Assembly (NCBI GenBank): GCA_000383735.1
Contig: KB912146.1
Span: forward strand, 34,532 to 78,978
Origin: Verrucomicrobia bacterium SCGC AAA164-M04
Lineage (GTDB): Bacteria > Verrucomicrobiota > Verrucomicrobiae > Verrucomicrobiales > Akkermansiaceae
Reading direction: 5' to 3'
Length of the DNA stretch: 44,447 nucleotides
Numbering within the stretch: position 1 is the stretch's first letter; each line of letters starts with the position of its first letter. Below are positions 25,442 through 33,816 of the stretch, piece by piece. The translations under genes and the position numbers were made by a program. The notes beneath the pieces were generated by a model that saw nothing but the letters and a program-made list of their open reading frames with translations, was not told the origin of the DNA and ran no database searches.

Positions 25442-26890
25442 TCAGGAGATTAGTCGTCCTTTAAAAACCTTTAGAGCCTCGACGATAAGCGGATCGTTAT
25501 GAAATTCGTCCGCTTCAACGGTGTTCTCAGTTTCTGCTTTCGCTTGATCAATCGGCTTTTGTTTTGGGTTTTCAGAGGCCGGATTCAATTTGATTGGCTC
25601 GGGCTCTACTGCGTCGTCGGGGGCCTCGGCGATGAGACGGTCAATCGGGTCAAGTTTACCATCTTTAGTTAGCGTTTTTTTTTCTGGTGCCGAATGAGGT
25701 TCCGGCTTGGCTGGAGGAGCGGTAGAGTCGCTTGTAAATGAGGCTGCAATCTCGCTAGGATCAGCTTTCCCAATCGCCGAAATTACGTCGGTGAGGCGGA
25801 TCTCCTTGAGGTTTTGGATTGCCTTGAGCGATGCAATCTCAAGGTGGAGGCGCTTATTTGAGGCCCATTTCATTCGGCTTTCTGCCTCGGAGAAGGTATC
25901 GATAACGGCGAGAAGGCGCTCAGGCTTTAGGGTTTCGGCCGCAGCGGAGAGGTCGCTCCAGAGAGCTTCTGGAAAGCCTTCGCGTCCGGCATCAGGATCA
26001 AGTTTAGCTACGACGAGTGCACGGATCGCTCCGACGACTTCGGCGAGGAGTTGGCCTAAGTCTTTTCCTTTTTCAAATTGTTCGTAAATAACGGAGAGAA
26101 TGCGGGCAGGTTCCTTTTGTAAGATGCCGAGGAGAAGGGCTGCGACGGTTTCGCGCGAGGTGAATCCAAAAATATCGAGAACGTTGGGCTCGGTGATTTC
26201 GTTACCACAAAAAGCGACAAGTTGGTCGAGCATCGATTGTGCATCACGCATGCCGCCGTCAGCGCCTTTAGCGATGGCCCAGGCGGCAGCGTCATCAAGT
26301 TTGACGCCTTCTTCGGTGGCGATATGCTGGAGGTGCCCGGCGATGATGTCAGTTGGAATCGGCCGGAGGTCAAAGCGTTGGCACCGCGAGATGATCGTGG
26401 GAAGAATCTTATTTGGCTCGGTAGTTGCGAAGATGAACTTTACATGAGCTGGCGGCTCTTCGAGCGTTTTGAGGAGAGCATTGAAAGCACCAGTGGTTAG
26501 CATGTGAACCTCATCAATATAAATGATGCGGAACCGGCTTGAGGCTGGTGCAAAACCAACGGTTTCCAGGAGTGAACGGACTTCATCGACTTTATTATTG
26601 GAAGCTCCATCAATTTCGAGAACGTCAAGCGAGCGGCCTTCGGCAATCTCAATGCAAATTGGATCGTCGGGATCAAACTCGATTGAAGGTCCATTCGGGC
26701 AATTCAGAGCTTTCGAAAAAATTCGAGAAGTTGAGGTCTTTCCCGTGCCACGCGGGCCGACGAAAAGGTAAGCGTGCGCAAGGCGGTCTTGTTCGATGGC
26801 GTTACGAAGAGTTCGGACCACGTGATCTTGTCCAAGAACATCTCCAAAAGTACGGGGTCGGTATTTTCTGGCAAAAACCTGATAGCTCAC
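25442..26890 (-). CDS. dnaX: DNA polymerase III subunit gamma/tau
   Basis: The 482-residue clamp-loader ATPase has ARKYRPRTFGDVLGQDHVV at the start, Walker A GPRGTGKTSTSR, IYIDEVHMLTTGAFNALLKT (Walker B), and a sensor-like FIFATTEPNKILPTIISRCQ. Domain III follows, and the C-terminal about 110 residues are Pro/Glu-rich. In E. coli the zinc ribbon uses four Cys. Here the first (ALNC) and fourth (ICIEIAEG) are kept at the same spacing, but the second and third are Asp. The protein is shorter than full-length E. coli tau, with an abbreviated polymerase-binding tail. No slippery A-rich frameshift site was noticed in the usual place. Confidence 0.95.
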   Translation of the reverse strand: MSYQVFARKYRPRTFGDVLGQDHVVRTLRNAIEQDRLAHAYLFVGPRGTGKTSTSRIFSKALNCPNGPSIEFDPDDPICIEIAEGRSLDVLEIDGASNNKVDEVRSLLETVGFAPASSRFRIIYIDEVHMLTTGAFNALLKTLEEPPAHVKFIFATTEPNKILPTIISRCQRFDLRPIPTDIIAGHLQHIATEEGVKLDDAAAWAIAKGADGGMRDAQSMLDQLVAFCGNEITEPNVLDIFGFTSRETVAALLLGILQKEPARILSVIYEQFEKGKDLGQLLAEVVGAIRALVVAKLDPDAGREGFPEALWSDLSAAAETLKPERLLAVIDTFSEAESRMKWASNKRLHLEIASLKAIQNLKEIRLTDVISAIGKADPSEIAASFTSDSTAPPAKPEPHSAPEKKTLTKDGKLDPIDRLIAEAPDDAVEPEPIKLNPASENPKQKPIDQAKAETENTVEADEFHNDPLIVEALKVFKGRLIS

Positions 26891-26956
26891 GGGGCGATTG
26901 TAGTGAGGAATGAAGGTTTGTCAGTGCTGAGTTTGGGAAATACTCTGAGGGCTACG

Positions 26957-27430
26957 ATGAGTTTCGAAAAAGAGAGGGATTATCAGCGGTGCCGGGCCAG
27001 AATTGAGGCTCTTTGTGAGGGCAGTGACGATCAAATTGCAAAAATGGCTTCAATTGTGGGTGTTTTGCACAATGAGATGAACGATTTCTTCTGGACGGGA
27101 TTTTATCGAGTGGTCGAAGGAAGGCTCGTGATCGGCCCTTACCAGGGAACAGTAGGGTGCTTGAGCATTGAGATTGGTAAAGGTGTTTGTGGCACGGCGG
27201 CAGCAAGGGGGAAAACCCAAGTGGTTGAAGATGTGCATGATTTTCCGGGCCATATCGCCTGCGATGAGCGTTCTAAAAGCGAAATTGTGGTGCCGGTTAC
27301 GGATGAAAGCGGAGCGTTAATCGCCATTTTGGATGTTGATTCGCTGGAAAAGGGGGCTTTCGATGAAATCGACCGGGAGTGCCTTGAGGGAATCGTGGCG
27401 CATGTTTTTGGGGGGGCGATGACTCATTAG
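26957..27430 (+). CDS. msrC: Free methionine-(R)-sulfoxide reductase (GAF domain)
   Basis: The 157-residue GAF-domain enzyme reduces free methionine-R-sulfoxide in the cytoplasm. The three functional cysteines are Cys68 (VGCLSI), Cys78 (GKGVCGTAA) and Cys102 (HIACDERS). Their spacings of 10 and 24 equal those of E. coli YebR (Cys84, 94, 118). Other family landmarks are NDFFWTGFYRV, IGPYQGTVGC and SEIVVPV. The start is ATG 26957, with GAGG 6 bases upstream. The longer open frame from 26774 runs into the divergent dnaX and is not used. Confidence 0.93.
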   Translation: MSFEKERDYQRCRARIEALCEGSDDQIAKMASIVGVLHNEMNDFFWTGFYRVVEGRLVIGPYQGTVGCLSIEIGKGVCGTAAARGKTQVVEDVHDFPGHIACDERSKSEIVVPVTDESGALIAILDVDSLEKGAFDEIDRECLEGIVAHVFGGAMTH

Positions 27431-27515
27431 GTTTCCGTGATTATCTTCTAATCGTAATTTTCCTGAAAGTGAGTAAAGACATTCGCCCAATTTTGGTTTA
27501 CTTCTTTTCTTAAGG

Positions 27516-28205
27516 ATGGCCCGTGAAAAGAAAGACAGTTCTGCGAAGAAAAAAAAGGAAGACGGTAAAGAAGTCGATCTTACTAAGGGATACGCCAAAA
27601 CGCGGAAGAGCCTGATTGCAAGATTGGAGAACTGGGAGGATCAGCGAACGTGGGATGAATTTTACCAAACTTATTGGAAGTTAATCTATTCAGTGGGGAT
27701 TAAAGCTGGGCTACGTCACGATGAAGCCTTTGATACGGTGCAGGAAACGATTCTTTCAATCGCGAAGCAAAGTAAGAAGAACCTCTACGATCCAAAGCAA
27801 GGGTCTTTTAAAACGTGGCTGATGAATATGACCCGCTGGCGGATCAATGATCAGTTTCGAAAGCGAAAGAAAGACACTGCCATGCCGGGCGGCGGCTGGG
27901 AAGATGACCGGAAGACTGCCATTATTGATCGATTTGAGGATCCTAAAGGGGATCTTTTAGAGCGGATGTGGGATGTCGAATGGAAGAAAAATATTGCCGA
28001 CATGGCTTTGACACGCGTGAAAGCCCAAGTCTCGCCGAAGCAGTATCAAATTTTCGATTATTACGTAGTGAAACAGTGGGATGCTAAAAAGGTGCAGGAT
28101 TATCTTGGGGTCAGTATGGCCCAAGTTTATCTCGCTAAGCATCGCGTTGGTTCCGTTTTGAAGAAGGAGTTGGCGAAGCTCGAGAAGGATGCAAAAAAAG
28201 ATTAG
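27516..28205 (+). CDS. ECF-type RNA polymerase sigma factor, PVC type
   Basis: This 229-residue sigma-70-like protein has a Lys-rich N-terminal tail of about 25 residues. Region 2 follows (WDEFYQTYWKLIYSVGIKAG and EAFDTVQETILSIAKQ, then FKTWLMNMTRWRINDQFRKR), and then region 4 (VSPKQYQIFDYYVVKQWDAK and VQDYLGVSMAQVYLAKHRVG). The mid-protein KGDLLERMWDVEWKKNI segment resembles sigma factors that are paired with protein kinases in Planctomycetes and Verrucomicrobia. It probably directs a regulon linked to the overlapping kinase gene. AAGG lies directly before ATG 27516. Its last 17 bases overlap the kinase start. Confidence 0.9.
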   Translation: MAREKKDSSAKKKKEDGKEVDLTKGYAKTRKSLIARLENWEDQRTWDEFYQTYWKLIYSVGIKAGLRHDEAFDTVQETILSIAKQSKKNLYDPKQGSFKTWLMNMTRWRINDQFRKRKKDTAMPGGGWEDDRKTAIIDRFEDPKGDLLERMWDVEWKKNIADMALTRVKAQVSPKQYQIFDYYVVKQWDAKKVQDYLGVSMAQVYLAKHRVGSVLKKELAKLEKDAKKD

Positions 28206-30774
28206 GCCAGACCCGTTGATCCCCGATCATGATGTCCTCCGTAAAATCGGGGGCGGGGCCTATGGTGAAGTCTGGTTGGCGCGTGGTGTGACCGGCGCTA
28301 TGCGGGCCGTGAAGATTGTTTATCGCGAGGACTTTTCAGACGAACGAACCTTTGAACGTGAGTTCGAGGGGATTTTAAGATTTGAGCCAATCTCGCGAGA
28401 CCATCTTGGTTTCGTGAATATTCTTCATGTCGGACGTAGTGACGATCATAGCGATTTTTATTATTACGTTATGGAGCTGGGTGATGATGCCCATAGCGAT
28501 GACGAGATAAATCCGGTCGAATATGAGCCGCGGACCTTGCGGACCGACATGACACGGGCGAACGGCAAACCTCTTTCGACGGACTTTTGCATCGAGACTG
28601 GGAAACGACTAGCCGAGGCGCTTGCTGAATTACACGAGCGGGGATTGACCCACCGTGATGTGAAACCATCGAACGTGATCTTCGTTGATGGTAAGGCTAA
28701 GTTGGCTGATATCGGGTTGGTTGCAGCTAAAGATCAACGGACCTTTGTTGGGACGGAGGGATTTGTACCACCCGAAGGTCCCGGGTCCGAACAGGCGGAT
28801 ATCTACAGTCTCGGGAAAGTGCTTTATGAAATGGCGACTGGGATGGACCGGTTGCAGTTCCCCGAATTGCCGGATGAGACTCCGATCGATGATTATCGAA
28901 AGAAATGGATTCGGTTGAATCGCATGATCTGTGATATCTGCGATCCTCGGATCCATAAGCGAAAAATTCGAACTGGTCGTGAACTTGCTCATACTCTGAG
29001 CCATCTCCAGCGTGGGAAAAATGCTCCCAAGAAGGTGCCTAGCTACGCCAAGGTTGCGCTTAGCGTTCTCCTTTTGATGGCGCTATTCATGAGTCAGATC
29101 TGGCTCGAAAACACTTGGGGAACCTATGTGATTGAAGGCCAGCTGGAGCCTTTGCCTGAACGATATGTAATGGTTAAGGTTCTTACGACACCGGCTGGGG
29201 CTGAGGTTTACGATAAGGCCGGAGATCTTTTGGGCTATACACCCGCAACTTTGACTGGGGTTGAGGTGGACTCGCTTTTGGAGTTGCAAATCAAAGCTCC
29301 TAATCGACGCGATCTTTTCATCAATCGCGAGGTGATCGATGAGGGGAGGCAGGTCATGATTATTGACGAGATCATGAACTTATTTTCGCCCCCAAAGGTT
29401 GACGAAATTTGGACAGATGCACTTGGGAATGAGTATCTTCCCTATTTAGATCTGCATAAAGGGGCTACCCATGTTGGTGAAGCTGACTGGAAGCTCTACT
29501 TAAAGGAGACAAATCAAAACCTCAAAGCGATTACTTTCAAATATAGTGATCGCAAGGTGGTTGCCGTTCCTGAATCGTGGACAATTGGTTACTCGAAGTG
29601 GTTAGAAACTAGGTGTATTGATCAGGGTTACTTCGGTGAATATTCAGATGAAAATCCGGAGAGGAATCGCCAGATCATTCCGCACTATGATTTTTCTTTT
29701 GACGCGACAAGACTTCCTGTTGAGGCGAAAAAGGGTGGGAAACTCTTGCGGCCTTTTTATTGCTGGGTTCGGCCGATTCCTTATGGCTCGTTGAGTATTG
29801 ATTCGGTGCCAAGCGGAGCAAGTCTCTACCTGAATGGGGTTTATGTTGATACGACTCCTTATGAGGGTCCCAACATAGCGCCAGGTGATATTGAGATTAC
29901 TCTTGCGATGGGTGGTAAGAAGACCTTTGTCGACAATGTTTACCTTCCGGATCGAGGGGAAATTAATAGGGTGTTTACTTTACAGCCTGACAAGAGTCTG
30001 GTCCCTGGGGAACTTTGGACTAATAGCATCGAGATGAAATTAGTGCCATTTTCGAAGACCCTTAGCGTATCCAAGTGGGAGACTCGTAGCGTCGATTACA
30101 ATCGATATCTTAAGGCTACAGGAAAGAATGTTGGGGAGGTGATTTTAGATGATAATCCATTGGTCCCTGTAGTGGGGCTAACTCGGGCGGAGTGCGAGGA
30201 GTTTTGTCAATGGCTCACAAAGAGTGAACGCGACAATCCGAATCCAGATCTCAACCGAATCACCAAGGATTATCGTTATAGGTTACCAAGCGATTTAGAA
30301 TGGAGCAAAATGGCGGGCTTGATTGAGGTTGGTGAAACCCCGGCCGAGCGTGAGAGTGAAATCGTGAATTCGGGGCAGTTTCCGTGGGGAGAGAGCTTTC
30401 CTCCGGATGAGAGTGTCGGCAACTATGCGGATCTCTCGGCGGTCGAGTTTCTTGAGAATGATCGTATCATTGAGGGTTACAATGATGGCTTTGAAAAGTT
30501 GGCTCCAGTGGGTAAATTTAATCCAAATATCATCGGTCTTTACGATATTGGAGGAAACGTACACGAATGGGTTTCAGATTCCTACGGGAATACTGAGCGA
30601 GGAATTTTGCGTGGCGGGGGGTGGGATACTTTTAGTGAAGAGCACCTCGAAATGCGGTGCCGCTTCCCGTTTGATGTTGAGTATCGAAGTGAAAGTTTTG
30701 GGTTCCGGGTTGTTCTAATTCGGGATGTCGAACAGGAATTAATTGAAGAAAGCGAAGACGATGGTGGAGATTAA
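28189..30774 (+). CDS. Transmembrane Ser/Thr kinase with PEGA and FGE-like modules
   Basis: The 861-residue protein starts with a kinase domain: IGGGAYGEVWLA (G-loop), AVKIV (Lys), LTHRDVKPSNVIF (catalytic loop near residue 155), LADIGLV in place of DFG, and EQADIYSLGKVLYEMATG. One membrane helix follows at about 287-307. Outside the membrane are a PEGA domain (about 328-370), a degenerate FGE-like stretch (about 405-533), a second PEGA (about 534-600) and an FGE/SUMF1-like domain with GGNVHEWVSDSYGN and ILRGGGWD. The catalytic Cys pair of true formylglycine-generating enzymes is missing, so this domain probably binds a ligand. The start overlaps the sigma factor gene and the end overlaps the OsmC gene. 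Confidence 0.9.
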   Translation: MQKKIRPDPLIPDHDVLRKIGGGAYGEVWLARGVTGAMRAVKIVYREDFSDERTFEREFEGILRFEPISRDHLGFVNILHVGRSDDHSDFYYYVMELGDDAHSDDEINPVEYEPRTLRTDMTRANGKPLSTDFCIETGKRLAEALAELHERGLTHRDVKPSNVIFVDGKAKLADIGLVAAKDQRTFVGTEGFVPPEGPGSEQADIYSLGKVLYEMATGMDRLQFPELPDETPIDDYRKKWIRLNRMICDICDPRIHKRKIRTGRELAHTLSHLQRGKNAPKKVPSYAKVALSVLLLMALFMSQIWLENTWGTYVIEGQLEPLPERYVMVKVLTTPAGAEVYDKAGDLLGYTPATLTGVEVDSLLELQIKAPNRRDLFINREVIDEGRQVMIIDEIMNLFSPPKVDEIWTDALGNEYLPYLDLHKGATHVGEADWKLYLKETNQNLKAITFKYSDRKVVAVPESWTIGYSKWLETRCIDQGYFGEYSDENPERNRQIIPHYDFSFDATRLPVEAKKGGKLLRPFYCWVRPIPYGSLSIDSVPSGASLYLNGVYVDTTPYEGPNIAPGDIEITLAMGGKKTFVDNVYLPDRGEINRVFTLQPDKSLVPGELWTNSIEMKLVPFSKTLSVSKWETRSVDYNRYLKATGKNVGEVILDDNPLVPVVGLTRAECEEFCQWLTKSERDNPNPDLNRITKDYRYRLPSDLEWSKMAGLIEVGETPAERESEIVNSGQFPWGESFPPDESVGNYADLSAVEFLENDRIIEGYNDGFEKLAPVGKFNPNIIGLYDIGGNVHEWVSDSYGNTERGILRGGGWDTFSEEHLEMRCRFPFDVEYRSESFGFRVVLIRDVEQELIEESEDDGGD

Positions 30775-31171
30775 AATTGATTATGAAGGACAGCTGCGCT
30801 GCGTGGCTGAACATATGCCGTCTGGGAATAAGGTAACGTCCGACGCTCCAGTTGATAATCAGGGGCGAGGCGAAAGTTTTTCTCCGACTGACATGGTGGC
30901 GACTGCTCTCGGAACATGCATGGTCACCATTATGGGTATTATTGCGAATCAGCGGGAAATTGATCTGAAGGGGCTTCGTTTGATTGTGCAGAAGGGAATG
31001 TCTGCTGATCTGCCTCGTCGTATCGTCCGATTGGAATTGCAAATTCACGTTCCGGTTTCTGAAAATCACCCCGAGCGTAAAGTTCTGGAGGATGCCGCTC
31101 AAAATTGTCCAGTCCAGCACAGTATTCACCCCGAGATTGAGGTGAATATTGATTGGCGTTGGAAGGCTTAA
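30761..31171 (+). CDS. OsmC/Ohr-family peroxide-related protein
   Basis: The 136-residue protein carries the OsmC pattern: SFSPTDMVATALGTCMVTIM with the first redox Cys, and DAAQNCPVQHSI with the second. OsmC and Ohr proteins reduce organic hydroperoxides as homodimers. The fold features (central helix LKGLRLIV and VRLELQIHVPV strand) are intact. ATG 30761 lies inside the end of the kinase gene (14-base overlap), so translation is probably coupled to it. The link to the kinase and sigma factor suggests a stress-response unit, which is inference. Confidence 0.9.
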   Translation: MVEIKIDYEGQLRCVAEHMPSGNKVTSDAPVDNQGRGESFSPTDMVATALGTCMVTIMGIIANQREIDLKGLRLIVQKGMSADLPRRIVRLELQIHVPVSENHPERKVLEDAAQNCPVQHSIHPEIEVNIDWRWKA

Positions 31172-31181
31172 GCCGAAAACT

Positions 31182-31214
31182 CTCGAAAGGTCGAAGTGGT
31201 GACGACCTTTTGAG
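31182..31214. terminator. Hairpin between convergent OsmC and hpf genes
   Basis: CTCGAAAGGTCG and CGACCTTTTGAG pair into a 12-bp stem with one G-T pair and a 9-base loop. It starts 10 bases after the OsmC-family stop and lies 21 bp from the hpf stop, so it could serve as a bidirectional terminator. The T run is only four bases. Confidence 0.55.
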
Positions 31215-31234
31215 CGGGGGGCAGTGGGGAAAGA

Positions 31235-31834
31235 CTAACTAGGGAGATCAACGATTCCGTAGTCGCCATCCGGCTTTCTCCAAACGATTGAGGTCACGTT
31301 ACGGCGTGCATTCTTAAAGACGACGAACGGGCGTTCGGTAAGGTCGAGCTCCATCACTGCCTCTTCCTTGAAGAGTTTGCGTAAACTGAAGGATTCCTTG
31401 TGAACAAAGAAAGGTTCTGGTTCCTCAGTTTCGTCGACTTCTTCGGGGAGGTTATCAAGGAAATCGGCCCGGTAGTTCCTCTCGTCAAGGTAGCGGATAC
31501 TTTCCTCTTGTCCGGGATTACGCCGTTTAAGGAGGCGGGTCTTGCATTTGCGCATACGCCTCGTGATTTTATCGATAGTGAAGTCGATGCTCTTATACAT
31601 ATCCTCAGTCTCAGATGAGGCATCAATGACGATATGGTTGGCGCAAAAGAGGATGATTTCGGCTTTATGGCGGCGGTTTCCTTCCACATCAAGAATGGCC
31701 TTAGCGCCGATGATGCGCGGGTAATCAAGATGGATGCCGCTAATTTTTTCTTCAGCATACTGCCGGAGGGAATCAGTGACGTTTTCGTGACGTACGGTCA
31801 CGGTGATATCTGGGTTTACATTTTTCGTCTGCAT
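31235..31834 (-). CDS. hpf: Ribosome hibernation-promoting factor, long form
   Basis: The 199-residue protein has an N-terminal YfiA/HPF domain (ITVTVRHENVTDSLRQYAEE then YKSIDFTIDKITRRMRKCKT) and a C-terminal dimerisation domain (EEAVMELDLTERPFVVFKNA then VVWRKPDGDYGIVDLP-like sequence). A long acidic linker joins them. Long HPFs inactivate ribosomes in stationary phase by pairing them as 100S dimers. The gene follows rho by 79 bp on the same strand. A 6-bp-stem hairpin at 31845-31863 lies just before the start. Confidence 0.94.
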   Translation of the reverse strand: MQTKNVNPDITVTVRHENVTDSLRQYAEEKISGIHLDYPRIIGAKAILDVEGNRRHKAEIILFCANHIVIDASSETEDMYKSIDFTIDKITRRMRKCKTRLLKRRNPGQEESIRYLDERNYRADFLDNLPEEVDETEEPEPFFVHKESFSLRKLFKEEAVMELDLTERPFVVFKNARRNVTSIVWRKPDGDYGIVDLPS

Positions 31835-31844
31835 AATGAATAAA

Positions 31845-31863
31845 GGTAATTTTTTAGATTACC
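31845..31863 (-). promoter_or_regulatory. Hairpin in the hpf leader
   Basis: GGTAAT and ATTACC flank a 7-base A/T loop, 10 bp before the hpf ATG, in a spot where a ribosome-binding site would normally be. No Shine-Dalgarno site is visible. It could limit translation or be incidental. Confidence 0.3.
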
Positions 31864-31913
31864 TAATAGATAGCAGAGGTGCGTGCATATCGCCACACCT
31901 TTCGGACGAAAAT

Positions 31914-33251
31914 CTATCCTTTGATCTCAAGTAGCATTTGCGCGTTGCTTGGAAACTTTCTCATGAAAAAAAGAAGTCTCTCCATCGCTTCTACTGGTTT
32001 GTGTCCAGCGAGTCCCCGGCGCACCATGTAAATCTTTTTCAGGCTCATTTCGGGGAGTATGAGCTCTTCCCTACGGGTTCCCGACTTGAAGATGTCAGCA
32101 GCCGGATAAACGTATTGCTCTGCGATACGGCGATCTAGAACGAGCTCCATATTGCCAGTTCCCTTGAATTCCTGGAAAATCGCTTCATCGGCCTTCGAGT
32201 TCGTTTGGATCAGAGCTGTGGCGATAATGGTCAGCGAGCCTGCTTCACGGGTGCTTCGTGCCGCTGCAAAAAGACGACGGGGCATCTCGAGTGCTCCAGC
32301 TACGATGCCACCGGACTGATAACCACGCCCTCGGCTTTTTTTACTGCCGCCCATATTGTTGTTATAAGCTCGGGCGAGCCGGGTTATGGAATCCATAAGG
32401 ATGAAGACGTGCTGACCGTCTTCTACCAAACGCTTAGCTCGCTCGATACAGAGTTCGGCAAGTCGGCAGTGATTTCTGGGAGATTCATCGTTTGAGCTGG
32501 CATAGATTTCCGCCTCAGGGAGTTGCCGGCGAAACTCGGTCACCTCTTCGGGCCGTTCGTCAACGAGCAATACGATGAGATGAAGGTGCTCCTCGTGTCT
32601 GTCCTGGACTGCTTGAGCCATGTGGAGGAGGAAGGTGGTTTTACCAGATCGGGGAGGGGACACAATGAGCCCCCGTTGGCCACGTCCGACCGGGGCCATG
32701 AGGTCGACTAGTCGAGTGGTGTAGCGATCGGGGGTCGTTTCAAACCCAATTTGTTTGCTGGGATTAATCGCCTTTAATTCTTCGAAGGCCGGGAGTTTTC
32801 GAGCATCCTCAGGTTTTTGCCCGTTGATTGAGGTGACCTCGGTCAATTGCGGGCCGCGGGAGCTGTCACGAGCAATCCCTTTGATCCATACTCCTGGACG
32901 GATTCCGTGCTGCCTCACCAAATCAGGTGGCACGAAGACGTCCTCTTTGCGTTGTTCAAAGTCTTGGTCTTGTTTGCGAAGGAATCCGAACCCCTTCAGA
33001 GCAACTTCGAAAAGACCATCCACTGAGACTGGGTCTCCAGTGAATTCAAACGGTTTGCGTTCGCGTGGTTCACGGCCCTCTCGATTTTCGTCACGTGGAC
33101 CGTAACCGCGGACCCGCCCCTGTCGCTGGCCACGATTGCGGTTTCGATTGCGGTTTCGATTGCGATTGCGGTTCCGATTGTTATTTCCGTTGCCGGATTC
33201 GGAGGCCTGCTGGCCGCCGGAGTTCGCTGAATCAGAGTCAGGTGGAATCAT
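31914..33251 (-). CDS. rho: Transcription termination factor Rho with Asn-Arg repeat N-terminus
   Basis: The 445-residue RNA-dependent hexameric ATPase releases transcripts. The cold-shock-like RNA-binding domain (ALKGFGFLRKQDQDF and VFVPPDLVRQHGIRPG) is followed by Walker A VSPPRSGKTTFL, LIVLLVDERPEEVTEF, the Q-loop region MDSITRLARAYN and LVLDRRIAEQYVYPAADIFK. The usual helical Rho_N domain is missing. In its place is a low-complexity, Gly/Asn/Gln-rich segment with nine consecutive Asn-Arg pairs (about residues 24-41), then a Arg-rich linker. Such insertions are known from Rho of some other phyla. The gene is upstream of hpf and diverges from rpmG. Confidence 0.96.
   Translation of the reverse strand: MIPPDSDSANSGGQQASESGNGNNNRNRNRNRNRNRNRNRGQRQGRVRGYGPRDENREGREPRERKPFEFTGDPVSVDGLFEVALKGFGFLRKQDQDFEQRKEDVFVPPDLVRQHGIRPGVWIKGIARDSSRGPQLTEVTSINGQKPEDARKLPAFEELKAINPSKQIGFETTPDRYTTRLVDLMAPVGRGQRGLIVSPPRSGKTTFLLHMAQAVQDRHEEHLHLIVLLVDERPEEVTEFRRQLPEAEIYASSNDESPRNHCRLAELCIERAKRLVEDGQHVFILMDSITRLARAYNNNMGGSKKSRGRGYQSGGIVAGALEMPRRLFAAARSTREAGSLTIIATALIQTNSKADEAIFQEFKGTGNMELVLDRRIAEQYVYPAADIFKSGTRREELILPEMSLKKIYMVRRGLAGHKPVEAMERLLFFMRKFPSNAQMLLEIKG
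33136..33189 (-). repeat. Hexanucleotide-type repeat encoding Asn-Arg pairs in rho
   Basis: On the plus strand the motif GATTGCGGTTTC recurs with slight variations. Each 6-base unit encodes an Asn-Arg pair in Rho. Unit copies are near-identical, so the number of pairs could change by slippage without a frameshift. Confidence 0.75.
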
Positions 33252-33617
33252 ATTTATATGGGAATCTGGAAAGTTTGAGCCTTGGGTGGCTGGGCACCAA
33301 TCAATCGGGTGACCAAAAGATCCGCCGAAACAGGTGCGAGGGGTTGAGGGGGATTCTGCAGGTGTCTCTACCGAAGCGGCCTGGCGATATTGATCGGATG
33401 GGCCGTGGGCGGAGATTGAGAATCTCTCAAAAAATGAAGAGGGAAGTGGCCGTCGATACGCCGATTACCTTCAACTGATAAGAGTGTGCGACGTAAGCCC
33501 TACAAAATCAACGATTTTTTCAGAGGCTCAAAGTTTCGGAACTTTCCTCGGTTTTCCCTTGACGATAGGGCCGTTTTTCATAGCTTCCGCGTCCCGATTT
33601 CTGACTTTTCTTAGATT
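33252..33617. other. Divergent intergenic region between rho and rpmG
   Basis: These 366 bases hold no convincing gene. They must carry the promoters and leaders of rho (minus) and of the rpmG-rpsR unit (plus). A TTGACG at 33559-33564 is a possible -35 element for rpmG, but no good -10 box sits 16-18 bp after it. The rho leader of many bacteria is autoregulated; no specific structure was recognised here. A plus-strand open frame at 33484-33759 overlaps rpmG in another frame and is not counted. Confidence 0.5.
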
Positions 33618-33791
33618 ATGCCACGCGATATTATCATTTTGGAATGCACTGAGGCCAAGGCCGAGGGCAAGCCGACCTCCCGTTACACAAGCACTCGTAA
33701 CAAAAAGAGCCTCCGGACTCCCGGCCGTCTTGAAAAGAAAAAGTATAACCCTTTCTTGAAGCGTCGCACTCTTCACCGCGAGCTTCGATAG
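33618..33791 (+). CDS. rpmG: 50S ribosomal protein L33
   Basis: The product has 57 residues and reads [17 protein letters not shown], then [20 protein letters not shown], then [16 protein letters not shown]. The YTSTRNKK and [15 protein letters not shown] parts are the hallmarks of L33. There is only one Cys, so it is the zinc-free form. It is a component of the large ribosomal subunit near the E site. It precedes rpsR by 25 bp, and the two are likely co-transcribed. ATG 33618 was chosen as the only start that gives the family N-terminus. Confidence 0.93.
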   Translation: MPRDIIILECTEAKAEGKPTSRYTSTRNKKSLRTPGRLEKKKYNPFLKRRTLHRELR

Positions 33792-33816
33792 TCCCTGACC
33801 CCAACTACCTTTTATT

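Noticed and set aside
33136..33189. CRISPR-like short repeats
   Set aside because: The units are contiguous, without spacers, and encode Asn-Arg pairs in Rho. No CRISPR array or cas gene is in the window.
33484..33759. 91-codon plus-strand frame over the rpmG start
   Set aside because: L33 is encoded in another frame at 33618-33791 with full family motifs.
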